DNA of 64,000 nt, from positions 37,006,517 through 37,070,516 of the forward strand of contig NC_092801.1 of NCBI RefSeq assembly GCF_918797505.1, given 5' to 3'. The stretch is from Bemisia tabaci (taxonomy: Eukaryota; Arthropoda; Insecta; Hemiptera; Aleyrodidae). Positions 1 through 10,055 of this stretch are shown in pieces (the stretch's first letter is position 1; each line of letters opens with the position of its first letter). The notes beneath the pieces are model-generated. The model saw nothing but the letters and a program-made list of their open reading frames with translations. It did no database searches and was not told the DNA's origin. A program made the position numbers and the translations under genes.

Positions 1-109
1 ATAACAACTTTCTCTTGTAAAAAATTGAACTGCACAGTTTTTGGCAACAACCTAAGTGGAATGGCTCCTTTCTGCTATACGCAGTCCAAATGTGTAAAAA
101 AACCGTCGC

Positions 110-416
110 TAGAGTCCCTTTATCCTGAGAGTTAAGACAATGTGAATCCATTTCTGATTGATTCCCGTATTTTAGGTCTCAACAGTGTCACAAACGGGAA
201 TAAAGATTACATTTTCACCAATTGCGAAGATTATAATCTGGAATGGACCGGAAATTACGGGTTCGGCTAGGAACAAACGGAATGAGAGGTGGGACGGAGA
301 AAGGAATTTGAGAATGGGCCGATCAAAAATTACGAAAAACTTTCAATTTGTGCAATCTTTATTCTCGTTTGTGACTACATGAGGGGGGGGGGGGGGGGGT
401 TGTCTTAACTCTCAGT
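110..416. mobile_element. hAT-like MITE family A, right end truncated
   Basis: Left terminus TAGAGTCCCTTTATCCTGAG. The body is the inverse of 2954-3249 (shared 'gggccgatcaaa' and 'cacaaacgggaataaag' segments). The right terminus stops at 'taactctcagtat' without the final GGGACTCTA. A run of 17-18 G at about 383-399 lies near the right end. Confidence 0.7.
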
Positions 417-539
417 ATACTTCAAAATTGAAAAACTGCAATTTTTGCAGCACAAAACGTTGTCCTTGTAGACAAATATCCGCTCGAATTCCAGCTCTTT
501 TAGTGCACGGCGCCTAGATGCAACTATTCGTGTTCGACG

Positions 540-800
540 GATGTCCGTGTTGCATACCGCAAAATTGAAGGCGTTTTGGGTTTCGCGCTCATCGCGGCGA
601 TGACTGATGAGTGCGCGTCGCCGCCTTCTTTAATTACTACCGTGTTACTGAATAAAGCAGTCGGGCTCACCAATTAAATTATTAGAAAAAACTATAGACA
701 AAGCTATAGACAAAACTATAGACAAAGAAAACTGAGAAAAAATGGAGCGATCCTCTTGGTTGAAACGAGCAGTTTTTATAAACTAGAAGGAAAATGATGA
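540..800. repeat. Dispersed repeat, related copy at 11665-11915
   Basis: Shared order of segments: 'ttgaaggcgttttgggttt', 'gatgactgatgag', 'gttactgaataaagcag', then repeated 'tatagacaaa' units and 'ggagcgatcc'. This copy has three tandem 14-bp 'aactatagacaaag'-type units. No coding potential. Confidence 0.6.
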
Positions 801-844
801 ACTTACTGTAGGCTCTCTAATGTGTTACTGTCAGTTAGTTTGCT

Positions 845-1003
845 GTTAAGGGACTCTGGAATAAGAGAAGGAACGGGGAAAGGAATTTGAGAGTGGGCCG
901 ATCAAAGATTACGAAATACTTTCAATTTATGCTATCTTTATTCCCGTATGTGACTCCATGAGGGGGGGGGGGGGTGTCTTAACTCTCAGTACAAAGGGAT
1001 TCT
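845..1003. mobile_element. hAT-like MITE family A, internally deleted copy
   Basis: Shares the right half of 110-416 (gggccgatcaaagatta, then a poly-G run near 962-973 and 'taactctcagtacaaaggga'). It lacks the left half. Confidence 0.6.
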
Positions 1004-1029
1004 GGCCGTCGCTGTGAACCAAACTCTAA

Positions 1030-1480
1030 AAAAAGTCCCTGTAACTCCGGCAGCAGCGCTCGGCTAGGTCCACGCTCTCTTAAGCACCAACTTTGGTTTT
1101 TGTGCAGCCCGCCCCCGCCGGGCGCTTTTTATTTGCCCGAGCGTCTTTGGCCGGGCGTTGGGTGTCACCAGGTTGCAACATGGTCGCCGCACCCCGAGTC
1201 CTCCACCGGGGGATGTTTCTTCGCTCGCACCCTCCGGCACCGCCCCGAGACGGTCCCCTCCAGCCGACGACCGGGATGTTTATTCATGTTTGTTTTTTCC
1301 GCGAGGAAATATGTCCGCGGGCCCTTGATATCGATACCCGCACCGATTGTCGAGTGACCCCCGTCTTTTGTGAGAGGGGGGCGGGAGGGGTAAAAGTAAT
1401 GAAATGGAATGGACCACATGCTGCCGGATTTCTTCCGTCCTGGAAAGTTTACCCGGCCGAATGATCGGACTGACTTCACA
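1030..1480. other. GC-rich island without recognisable gene
   Basis: This is a sharp rise in G+C in otherwise AT-rich intronic DNA, rich in CpG and C-tracts. Open frames on both strands (1093-1464 and others) overlap one another and have no recognisable domain, so they look like by-products of composition. It could be a regulatory island of the GPCR gene, whose 5' end lies to the left, or a GC-rich repeat fragment. Confidence 0.35.
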
Positions 1481-1518
1481 AAATAGGAACCGTAACTCTG
1501 GTTTTTTTAGAATTTCGG

Positions 1519-1760
1519 CGCACTGAAAAAAATTCTCGGCGTTTTTACCACGGTCCGTTGGTACCTTTACCATCTCACTTTTATTACCGATAATTGGTAA
1601 TTTTACCAAGACAGACTGGTATAAGCTTACCTAAAAACCGGTATTTTTACTGTTTTTTTCGGGTAAGAATTCCACTTTTATTGGTAATCGATTCCGGTAA
1701 CTTTGCCATTTTATCTCGGTAATTCGTTACGTCGAATTTCTTTGTTAAAATTGGTAAGTG
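1519..1760. repeat. TTACC/GGTAA-rich repeat, copy 1
   Basis: Begins gcgcactgaaaaaaattctc and contains many GGTAA/TTACC words, often as GGTAATTTTACC palindromes. A longer copy is at 20578-21152. Confidence 0.6.
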
Positions 1761-2110
1761 AGTGCTATAGTCTCCTGACAACAGAATCGCTATCCCAAAA
1801 TTGGAGAAAATGACGAGTGGCTGAAAAAATGGAACCAATTGATGCTATGTATCGCATGCCGTTCTTACACAAAATATGGCGTCCATCGACTCACCTTAAC
1901 TTCTATTCATATGAGTTGAAATTCTATTCATATGAATTGAAATTCTATTCATATGACTTTGATTTTCTACTCATTTTTACTCACCATTTTTAGCAGGGTC
2001 TCTCCTTACCTACCCATATGGCGCTTAGTTCCGTTTGATAGAAATACGTTCTTTCACCACCTTGCCACATACAGTTCGGGCCATTTCTCCGTGTTTTTGC
2101 TTGTTTAACG

Positions 2111-2547
2111 TAGAGTCCCTTTATGCCCAGAGTTAAGACAACTCGATTATCAGCTGACTGGCAGCCGGACATGGCTGGCCATGGAGGCACAAACGAGTGC
2201 ACCCAAACGAACGATATTGAGGGATAAGGATAAGAAATCCTGTGTTGTCTGTCATCCAAAAACAACAACATCAACAAAACTGATCAATTATAAAGAAAAT
2301 GAGATTGGTTCGTGAATAATTTCGTAATCTGTTTTCATTTTGGACAGATGGAAATAACAATTTATTCTTGATAAACCACAATTAGGTAATATTTTCATTA
2401 TTTTCGTTCACATTCAAGTCACCGTCATCTTAGTGCACTCGCTTGTGACTCCATGAGCGAGAGCCAATCAGAATTGGATTTTTTTTTAGGCCACTTTCAG
2501 CCCAACCAAAAGTGAGTTGTCGTAACTCTGGGTATGAAGGGACTCTA
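2111..2547. mobile_element. hAT-like MITE family A with 8-bp target duplication, next to GPCR splice acceptor
   Basis: Inverted termini TAGAGTCCCTTTATGCCCAG and its complement with two changes. Flanking octamers are GTTTAACG (2103-2110) and TTTTAACG (2548-2555), 7 of 8 identical. An 8-bp duplication plus a YAGNG-like terminus is the hAT signature. The right end lies only 31 bp before the GPCR exon at 2579. Confidence 0.7.
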
Positions 2548-2578
2548 TTTTAACGAGAAAGTTTTTGGGGTGTTGCAG

Positions 2579-2899
2579 TGGTGCATGTTCTTCATCAGCC
2601 TGACGCTGGTGTTCTCGCTGGTGACGTTCTCGCTGATGGTGCTCCAGCGCGGCGGGTACTACTACAACGCGAGCGGGCTCCTGGCGTGCGACCCGTTCTA
2701 CTCGCGGCCCTCCTTCCGGATCCTGGCCGCCTGCCTCTTCTACTTCCCGACCACCATGCTCCTCATGTACTGCTACGGCTCGGCCTTCCACGTCAACAAG
2801 CTCCGGCTCAGCACCGTCGTCAACTCAGTCATCGGTCCCGGACACGGCCCCCACGGACAGCCCTCCGACGCCGCCCTCACCGACGCCGCCATCGAGAAG
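2579..2899 (+). CDS. GPCR exon: TM4, ECL2, TM5, start of ICL3
   Basis: This exon of 321 bases (107 codons, phase 0 to 0) starts at TGG after the acceptor tgttgCAG and ends at GAG AAG before GTAAGC. It is strongly GC-rich compared with its surroundings. It encodes a hydrophobic segment (WCMFFISLTLVFSLVTFSLM, TM4), a loop with a glycosylation-type NAS and a cysteine (LLACDPF), then TM5 containing the conserved proline (FYFPTTMLL), and a loop ending DAALTDAAIEK. The open frame runs upstream to an ATG at 2534, but that part is intron: it crosses the polypyrimidine/acceptor region and the end of a transposon, so it is not a start. Confidence 0.85.
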
Positions 2900-2927
2900 G
2901 TAAGCGCAGAGAAATCGGAAATCCTCA

Positions 2928-3461
2928 CACTGGAAAAAAAAAACCATTGGATCTAGAGTCAAGACAACACCCCCTCATGGAGTCACAAAACGGGAATAAA
3001 GATTACACAAATTGAACGTTTTCTGTAATTTTTGATCGGCCCATTCTCAAATTCCTTTCTCCGTTCCTTCCATCATTCCTTTTGTTCCTTGCCAAACCCG
3101 TAATTCCCTGGTCCATTCCAGATTATAATCTTTGCAATCGCTGAGAATGTAATCTTTATTCCCGTTTGTGACACTGTGAAGGCCTAAAATACGGGACCCA
3201 ATCAGAAATGGATTCACATTGTCTTGACTCTCAGTATAAAGGGACTCTAATTTGATCTAGAGTCCAGACTCTTAAAAATATCGACAAGAAAAAGTACTCT
3301 TGATTCAATCAGAATCTAGCTTAAATCAAGAACCAAGCCTCTTAATTTAAGCGGATTTCGTTTTGATTCAAGCAAAAATCCGAGTGAATCAAGCGTATTT
3401 TTTCGTGTCAATGTTTTCAAGAGTCTGGACTCTAGCTCCAATGTGTTTTTGATTTCCAGTG
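2928..3461. mobile_element. Foldback MITE family B interrupted by a family A element
   Basis: Termini CACTGGAAAAAAAAAACC and ...gatttccagtg, with internal arms 'agagtccagactcttaaaa' and 'taagagtctggactctag'. It starts 28 bp after the GPCR donor site. Related copies are at 28243-28482, 28992-29202, 37295-37971 and 38075-38301. The family A element at 2954-3249 splits it. Confidence 0.7.
2954..3249. mobile_element. hAT-like MITE family A nested in family B
   Basis: Starts TAGAGTCAAGACAAC and ends AAAGGGACTCTA. Flanking octamers are ATTGGATC (2946-2953) and ATTTGATC (3250-3257), 7 of 8 identical, confirming the 8-bp target duplication seen at 2111-2547. The body is the inverse of 110-416. Confidence 0.7.
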
Positions 3462-3462
3462 C

Positions 3463-4180
3463 ACCTTCTGGCCACAGTATCACTAGCGCCACGAGACGTT
3501 TCAAAATTTTCGCCGCAATGGACCACTAGACAAGGTACGAATTTAAGCATTCTGATACATGTCTCTTAACTAGAATTTCATGTAAAACACGATTCGCGCA
3601 ACGATTAGTACTGAAATCAACTCCTAACAAAGATATTAACGTTTTTATTTCACATCGGTTACGAGGAATTTGAACTGCCCGCTCACAAGAAACTCAAAGC
3701 TCTACGTGAGTCAAATCGTGCACTACAACGGTTTCAGCAAGCTTCTCAATCGAGCAATGTTCATTTCCCACCTTGTGTTGCTCAAACTATAAGCAACTTG
3801 CTATAGCTGAGCCAAAGCGTCAAAATTAAGGTTGCCAGATACTTTATTTGCAGAGACTGTCATGATAACGTTTAGCGCGCTATATGAGTCACGTAGAGCA
3901 TTGAGTTTTCATGAGCGGGTGGTTTGAATTCACGCATCAATAATCATTAAATATCTTTGTAGGGAGTTGATTTCGGTAATTTTCGTTGTGCGCATCGTGT
4001 TTTACGTGAACGGTGAAATGTTGGTTAAAAAACATGTGTCAGAATGCTAAAATTCGTGCCTTGTCTAGTGGTCCATTTTATTTTTTTAACAAAGAAATTA
4101 TTGGTTGAATCTGGAACATTTCACTGAATTCTATCGGCAGCACAAAGTAAAATTCAGTGAAATTCGTGAGATTTGGTATT
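3463..4180. mobile_element. Foldback repeat related to 21681-21918, interrupted
   Basis: The left arm accttctggccacagtatca matches the arm of 21681-21918. The inner parts (CCGCAAT/TTTTATTTTT and 'tttcactgaatt') also match. A 555-bp foldback at 3520-4074 splits it. Confidence 0.55.
3520..4074. mobile_element. 555-bp foldback element, GGACCACTAGACAAGG termini, AT target
   Basis: Inverted arms GGACCACTAGACAAGG and CCTTGTCTAGTGGTCC, with further matching (gcattctgatacatgt / acatgtgtcagaatgc). Both sides carry AT, and the sibling repeat at 21681-21918 has the intact join (gccgcaattttattttt on the complementary strand), giving a clean empty site with a 2-bp AT duplication. No ORF. Confidence 0.65.
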
Positions 4181-4479
4181 TTGAACAGCTTCGTTGAACT
4201 CAAAGTGGTGCCTTTTAGGGAAAACCTCCTCGAATTCCTTCTCGCTTATACACAACGCCTGGATACAACTATTCGTATTCGACGGAAGCCCGTGTTGCAT
4301 GCTGCAAATTTGAAGGCGTTTTGGGTTTCATTGGGGTCATGGTGATAATTGATTGGTGTTCATAGACGCACTCCTGGCTTTCGATGCCGCCAACAAAGCC
4401 GACGACGCGACGCTAAATGAAGTGGAGTCTCACACTTGACGTTGGGTTCGATCCTTCGATACAAATATATCAACTCCTG

Positions 4480-4835
4480 TGTGTTGCACAGTATCAAGCT
4501 TGATTGAAGGCGTTTTTTGCCCTGATGTGATACACGCAATGAGCCAAAGCCAACAACGCGACGCTAAATGGACTACATTTTACAATTTGGAAGTATAAAT
4601 TCTAGCTCGGTTTCAAAACAACGTACATGCCATTAGTTTCCCTATGCACATAAGTGTTTTTCCAGAAGATCCAGCATTTATTTTTCCAAATTGCAAAATG
4701 CAGTCCAAATGAAGTAGAGTCTTATACTTGACGTTGGGTTCGATCCGTTGATACAAATATATCAACTCCTGTGTGTTGCACAGTATCAAGCGTGATTGAA
4801 GGCGTTTTTTGCTCTGATGTACTTCACGCAATTAC
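4480..4835. repeat. Tandem unit 'cacagtatcaag...gaaggcgttttttgc', two copies
   Basis: 'tcaactcctgtgtgttgcac' followed by 'agtatcaag.ttgattgaaggc' occurs near 4470 and again near 4765. The same pair is present near 14115 and 14265 behind IR copy B. Related words recur at 540, 4300, 11690, 25500 and 26740. Confidence 0.6.
4570..4706. mobile_element. Foldback MITE family C (GGAYTRCATTTT), AAAT target
   Basis: Arms GGACTACATTTTACAATTTG and CAAATTGCAAAATGCAGTCC. Flanked by AAAT on both sides. The segmental-duplication partner (about 14208) reads 'gacgttaagtgaagtag' with no insert, an empty site. Confidence 0.7.
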
Positions 4836-5428
4836 TCGACGCTACGGAAACGCGAAATGACGATTTACGTATTATTCTTTGATACGAATTGCATGTGTAC
4901 AAAAGGTGATGTGCCGTTCAGAAGCAGAGGGCATCATGAGCGTTGAAGCAGGACAACCGAATCCATTCAGCCTAAATAGTGGCCGACGAAAAATAGGAAA
5001 GTTTTGCTCTGATTAATCTATTTAATTAATAGCAGAAAACCTTTAACTTTTTTTTGGTTGGTGAAATTTTTTTATTCACAAAGTATACAATGATTCACAA
5101 ATAATAATGTTTCTCAATTAGAGTTTCTTATTATAATAATACGAACTATTTCTAAAAAAACTATTGTTTACAATTTAAAGCTGATACTTTATCGATTATG
5201 CCTTAATATTTACGACGCTCATTCATAGGAACAAGCGGCTGAAAGAAAAAATTAGACTTCTCTAATGGTAAAATTCTGTCTCTTTTATACTTGACTACCG
5301 ATGAGCTATCATCTACGTATTTCTGACTGTGTTAGGAAGTAAGGAAAAGACCCTCATTCACGAGACAAAAAAATGCTCCGTTTCTTATTCAGCTCAAACA
5401 TTATGAGAGGAATTTGAACCTCATTTAC

Positions 5429-5434
5429 TTTATT
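5429..5434 (-). promoter_or_regulatory. Candidate poly(A) signal of IR copy A
   Basis: AATAAA on the minus strand, about 230 bp after the stop codon and conserved at the same relative place behind copy B. Other AATAAA matches exist further away in this AT-rich DNA, so the choice is tentative. Confidence 0.35.
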
Positions 5435-5662
5435 GGACAGTTACGAACATTATTTTAGCTATCAGTATTACCAAACTTGAACTTACGCAAAATTAAAAAG
5501 TTACTGTAAAAGAGCGAATTAAATTAGCACAAAAATCAACATACCATCGGTCTTTGCAGTTTGTAGCTTCCCAAAATATTCCATATCAATTCAGGTGGCT
5601 TACTGATTCCCGGAACTTTTTGATCATACCGCGTATGCACCTAGGAAGCAGCCTTTATACAT

Positions 5663-8002
5663 TCACTTAGACCAACCGTAGTAAAGTTCTATTAAAAAAA
5701 CAAAGAAACTGACGAAAAGTCCAACACCCAGACTCATAAACGCAAGCTGCAAATCGATCATGCTGAATGGCCTGAGGGATCCCTCTCCCTCGTCTCTTTG
5801 ACGATATGATTCAAAGAAGTATTCCATCGACTCAGAGGTTAAAATGCTAGCCGTGAATCCATTTTCGATTAACTGGCTCATCTTTTTATCAAACATTTCA
5901 GTAAAGATAGAATTCTCGACAATCAAGTACGAAATCGGGAACATGGCCAAACATTCGTCGATCAGGTGGAACTCGATCTCCGTGGAGGTAAGGAATCCTC
6001 TGGATGTAATACGATTCTTCGCCGTGAGAAATGAATATGGCAACCTGTCCAAATACGCGTCCGAACTCGCGATCGAAACTATATTTTTCTCCACTTCGCC
6101 GATCTTGTCCGTGCAGTTTTTTTTTATATTGTGTTCGTGCGTGTTCGTCGCATTCGGTGACCAATCACAAAGGAAATTATTATGGTCATACTCATCAAGG
6201 AGTTCTAGTGCTAGTCGCTCGTAATAGTATCTGCTATCGGTTAGTTGCTGTTTCAGCGGTGCGTGCCCGGACTGTCCCAAGATATCCGAAATTGCGTCAA
6301 CAGTCGGTGTTTGTATGTAAAGCCCGGATTTTTCCAATTCTTCCAGGGTTTCGACGTCGGAATATCGTACGTAACTTGTCAATAATGTCGTCAGCCCGCT
6401 CTGAAGGACGGTGCCGATGATGAGATTTAAGAACGTGAAGACGAGGAAACAAATCTTCCCGGTCAGGAATTTGCCCAAGAGCAAAGTCGGTGGACTACCG
6501 CTGAGGAAGTAAGAATAAATGGCGAGAAAAGCTGGTGAGTCTTCGAACGCACTTATTTCTGCGTCCGAATAGAAATGTGCGAAATACAAGACTTGGAACC
6601 GCTGGAACACCCATTGCATGAGCCACGAGGTGGCAATCGCTATTATTATGGCCAGCCATACCGGAGGCGAGAAGCATTTGACGACCACGAGGTACTGTGG
6701 CATGAACCCACGGCGAGGGGCCAGGAAACAGAAGTAAACGGTGTCGAAACTCGGTGTCAGGTGGAATTGGGAGATCTCCGACTCTTCCAAAACATAACCA
6801 CCCTCGAAGATGATAAGATCGAGGTTTTGCTCCAGGCCGGCTTCACCATATGGGGCATCAGTTTTATCTAGCAAGATGTATTCGGCATCTTGTTCGAAGA
6901 TCAAATTCGAGAGTTCTCCGAAGAGCTGGGGTGTTTTAAAGTCAGCTTTGCTGAAATGAAACGCGCGACCAAAGCCTATTTTGTAGACGAAATCGTTACT
7001 CGTCCGGTCGTGAAAGACTCGAAAGGTAAAATCGAAGTATCTCTCATTTTTTGATCCTCCGTAATAAAGGAGCCTCCGTTCAAAGCGATCGTACCAAATG
7101 CAGTGTTGTTCGAAGCAGATGGTCGTTCGGTGTCCCCTGAAGAATCGCCAGAATACATCAAAGAGAAAGATTAAGTTGCGAGATTCGATTTCATCTGCGT
7201 TGGAGAGTGCGGAGTTGGACGAATATTGGGGTTTCTCAATTCTTGAACGCTCCTGTTTTGAAGTGAGCTTCCTCCAACTTTTCTGATCAACCATGAAGAC
7301 GATGTAATTTTTGTAGTTCCAGATATTGTGCGAGTAGAGTCCCCGTGTAAATGAAAGTAACTGGTCCGTCAAAGGAGACTTGCCTTTAAGTTCTGCCGGA
7401 GTTAAATGCAATCTGTAGTTGCAACTGGTATTTACTTCCCCGGAACCAACGACTGAGTCGTATGTAACGCAGTAATTTGGTAGTTCTCCCTGGAGATTAT
7501 TCTCGGCATAAGGACTGCTGCTCATATACGAAAAGTTAGTAGGAATCCTGGATTGATTTGTATGAGAAGCTGTTGTCAGAATCAAACTGAAAATGTTGTC
7601 GATTTCTGTAAGGAAGACGATGAGGTTTTTTTGATTTCGATTCCGTGAAAAGAGACTCAATTCGGTGTGTTGGCGTATCGAAACGGTGGAAATTGAACTC
7701 TCGTGTAAGCCCTGAACAAGAGTAGTATCCGATGGGTTTCCTCGTAGGTCGACGATGTGGAATTGCCGATTTTTGGACAGATGCACAATTTCTTGACAAA
7801 TTTTCAAAGCCAGGTCGTTGTGTCGCAAAGTCAAGTGGTCATTTAATTGAGCACCGAGATTGGCAGTCACGATTCTCAGTGATAAAAAGATGAGCAGGAC
7901 TCTCAGTTTCAAAGTTATATTAAAGGAGCTCCGAATACGAATTGAAGTTCCATTTGAATGCAAGTGGTCTTGCGAGAGATCCGTCGATTGATACATTTTC
8001 AT
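5663..8002 (-). CDS. Divergent ionotropic receptor (IR), intronless, copy A
   Basis: A single uninterrupted frame of 779 codons. Expected role: an odorant/taste-type ligand-gated cation channel in the dendritic membrane of sensory neurons, related to ionotropic glutamate receptors. Visible layout: N-terminal basic segment then a hydrophobic stretch (about 30-48, signal peptide or anchor); a long divergent N-terminal region; ligand-binding half S1 (about 320-440) ending FLAPRRGFMPQYL; TM1 about 446-468 (SPPVWLAIIIAIATSWLMQW); pore loop and TM2 about 495-540 (SGSPPTLLLGKFLTG...FLNLIIGTVLQ); S2 about 545-745; TM3 about 751-772 before a short tail ELYYGWSK. NxS/T sites are at about 17, 156, 191, 617 and 629. 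Length and layout fit insect divergent IRs, which are often single-exon. It lies antisense in a GPCR intron and has a tandem paralog 9.5 kb to the right. Ligand unknown. Confidence 0.85.
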   Translation of the reverse strand: MKMYQSTDLSQDHLHSNGTSIRIRSSFNITLKLRVLLIFLSLRIVTANLGAQLNDHLTLRHNDLALKICQEIVHLSKNRQFHIVDLRGNPSDTTLVQGLHESSISTVSIRQHTELSLFSRNRNQKNLIVFLTEIDNIFSLILTTASHTNQSRIPTNFSYMSSSPYAENNLQGELPNYCVTYDSVVGSGEVNTSCNYRLHLTPAELKGKSPLTDQLLSFTRGLYSHNIWNYKNYIVFMVDQKSWRKLTSKQERSRIEKPQYSSNSALSNADEIESRNLIFLFDVFWRFFRGHRTTICFEQHCIWYDRFERRLLYYGGSKNERYFDFTFRVFHDRTSNDFVYKIGFGRAFHFSKADFKTPQLFGELSNLIFEQDAEYILLDKTDAPYGEAGLEQNLDLIIFEGGYVLEESEISQFHLTPSFDTVYFCFLAPRRGFMPQYLVVVKCFSPPVWLAIIIAIATSWLMQWVFQRFQVLYFAHFYSDAEISAFEDSPAFLAIYSYFLSGSPPTLLLGKFLTGKICFLVFTFLNLIIGTVLQSGLTTLLTSYVRYSDVETLEELEKSGLYIQTPTVDAISDILGQSGHAPLKQQLTDSRYYYERLALELLDEYDHNNFLCDWSPNATNTHEHNIKKNCTDKIGEVEKNIVSIASSDAYLDRLPYSFLTAKNRITSRGFLTSTEIEFHLIDECLAMFPISYLIVENSIFTEMFDKKMSQLIENGFTASILTSESMEYFFESYRQRDEGEGSLRPFSMIDLQLAFMSLGVGLFVSFFVFLIELYYGWSK

Positions 8003-9319
8003 TGCTGATTATCAACAGGCATCCACGTAAAAGTTTAAAATTTAAACGTATTGTGCCTATAAATACTATTCGAATTCAGAAAATTAAGTCAACGCAATAT
8101 TATTTTATAGTTGCAATGGATTGGATTTATATAAATTGAAAAATTAGTATGCATTAAAAGTACTTTAAAAAGAGATTTGGATGTAAATTAGAGTACAATT
8201 ATTCAATTAATTGTCCACGATGTAAAGGAGAAATTTTGATCGGTCGGCAAGCGAAAAGTTTATAATTAATTCTTTGAATAACAGTTGCGAATCCATGGAG
8301 GGGCACTAACACGGTATCCGTTTTTCATTTTTAATGGAACGAATCTGTCATATCTCCGTCTTCAGGCAATGGCCGATCACTTTTTTTGCTAAAGGTGTGC
8401 TCATAGTGCTCAATGAGATGTTGCCATGCAAAAATTAAGGTTTGTATATTACAGGAGCAAGTAAGTGAAGCAGATGAGGTAAAAAATGTTTGAGAAAACT
8501 TATGACGTAGGAGGTTTGTGGGAGATTTTATGTATACATGCTTACTATAAAATGTTTTAGTAATCAACGTAGTTACAAGGCTAGTCAAAACTGCTTCACG
8601 CACGAAGTTGGTACTCGTATTAACACGTCACAAACTCGAGAGAAACTTCTTTAATTTTGTGGTTATAAAAGAGAGCATTTTAGAGATTTAACAAATCTTC
8701 GATTTACAATTGAAAATATTCACCGCGCTTTGAGTTTTTCTGTTTCATTTGTTGAGCGCATCAAAACGCCCGGAGCAAATTCGCGAAACCATTACAACTT
8801 TTTGCCGTTTTTGTCCTGAACGCGGTGATTTTTTATAGGACATCGTGAGAGCTATGTTTATTATTTGCACCTTCGTGGCATTTCACTTTAAAGTTTGATC
8901 AAGCCTGATGATTGACGGTAACACGTTCTTGAATAAATGTTCTTGAAACTGAAAGGACGGAAAGCTTTCAGTCTGTCAAAGAGTAATCATTTTCCTTTAT
9001 AGACGATAACGGACATATTTAGTATAGTCATGTGTTCTTTACATGTTTTTTTTTACTTAGCATCGTCTTGATAGGCCGAGAATTTCTACCCGTGAGAATT
9101 CGTTTCATTGACAGCCTCAACCAACAAATACTTATATTGTTTGCTATTGTTTATTAATAATGCAAGGTTTCGTTATCTTCGGTTTAGTCAGTATTACGTA
9201 TATATTTGCTCAAGGAAAAGTGTCCAGTTGTGCCGTTTCAACTCTAAATGTGTTGATATTCTTTTAGGTCATTGTGAGAGGTTTTCGCGCTCTGATAGTA
9301 TCATTGAAAAGAAAACTCC
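8003..9319. other. 5' flank of IR copy A, no gene seen
   Basis: The sequence aligns with 17480-18720 upstream of copy B. It should hold the IR promoter, but no convincing TATA or initiator could be singled out. It ends at an intact target site gctctgat (9289-9296) that is occupied by an insertion in copy B. Confidence 0.5.
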
Positions 9320-10055
9320 GGCTCTAGGAGCCGAGCCGTAATTACGGGATATATAGCACTACCGTGCGTTGCGGGTGAGGAGACCGTAAGTCCCCCATTC
9401 AGGAGCCGGAACATCGATCTCTAAACCCGTAGCAAAAAAGAGCTCCGGGCTCAGAGGCCGATGTTCCGGCCCCTGAATGGGGGACTTACGGTCTCCTCAC
9501 CGGCAACGCACGGTATTGCTACATAGCCCGTAATGGAGATGTTGCATGTGTCAGGAATTTGCGATTTGACTATTAATTCTTATGTAAAAGTTCGCGAGAA
9601 ACACGATGGTGCCAATGGTTTTCTCTGCAATCATCTCCCAAGCTCAAACAAAGCTCTCAAGTTGAGGCCAAAATGGAGGGGATATCCCACGCTATCCTGA
9701 GAGTCGACCTCCACATCAAGACAAACTCTCCATGCAAAGATAGGGAGCAAATACATTAGCAGTGATGCCGTGTTTTCAGTTTTAGAGTCCCCAAATAAAG
9801 TGGCAGCCCTGTCAATGTATTTGCTCCCTATCTTTGCGTTAAGAGTTTGTCTTGATGTAGAGGTGGACTCTCAGGATAGCGTGGGATATCCCCGGCCATT
9901 TTGGCCTCAACTTGAGAGCTTTTTTTGAGCTTGGAAGTTGATTTCAGAGAAAACCAGTGGCACCATCGTGTTTCTCGCGAACTTTTATATAAGAATCAAC
10001 AGTCAAATCGCAAATTCCTCACACATGCAACATCTCCATCACGGCTCCTGGAGCC
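9320..10055. mobile_element. 736-bp foldback element containing a second foldback
   Basis: Outer arms GGCTCTAGGAGCC and GGCTCCTGGAGCC extend inward for over 300 bp (for example 'gttcgcgagaaacacgatgg' on one side and its complement on the other; 'tagggagcaaatacatt' near the centre). It is absent at the matching place in IR copy B, so it inserted after, or was lost since, the duplication. A T-rich run follows the right end. Confidence 0.7.
9343..9532. mobile_element. 190-bp foldback nested in left arm of 9320-10055
   Basis: Inverted ends TACGGGATATATAGCA and its near complement (TGCTACATAGCCCGTA), with long inner arms 'gtgaggagaccgtaagtccc' and 'gggacttacggtctcctcac'. The outer element's right arm lacks it, giving an empty site ('cgtgatggagatg' on the complement). 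Confidence 0.7.

Noticed and set aside
1093..1479. Overlapping open frames on both strands (85-123 codons)
   Set aside because: They overlap each other in GC-rich DNA, lack splice context and show no recognisable domain. Absence of stops is expected from composition.
2534..2578. Possible ATG start of the GPCR exon
   Set aside because: The 45 bases upstream of 2579 contain a transposon end, a target duplication and a normal acceptor ending tgttgCAG. A receptor starting at TM4 is implausible.
5844..7286. Plus-strand and other-frame ORFs over IR copy A (also 15300-16760 over copy B)
   Set aside because: Shadows of the IR genes. They mirror its codon structure and encode no recognisable product.
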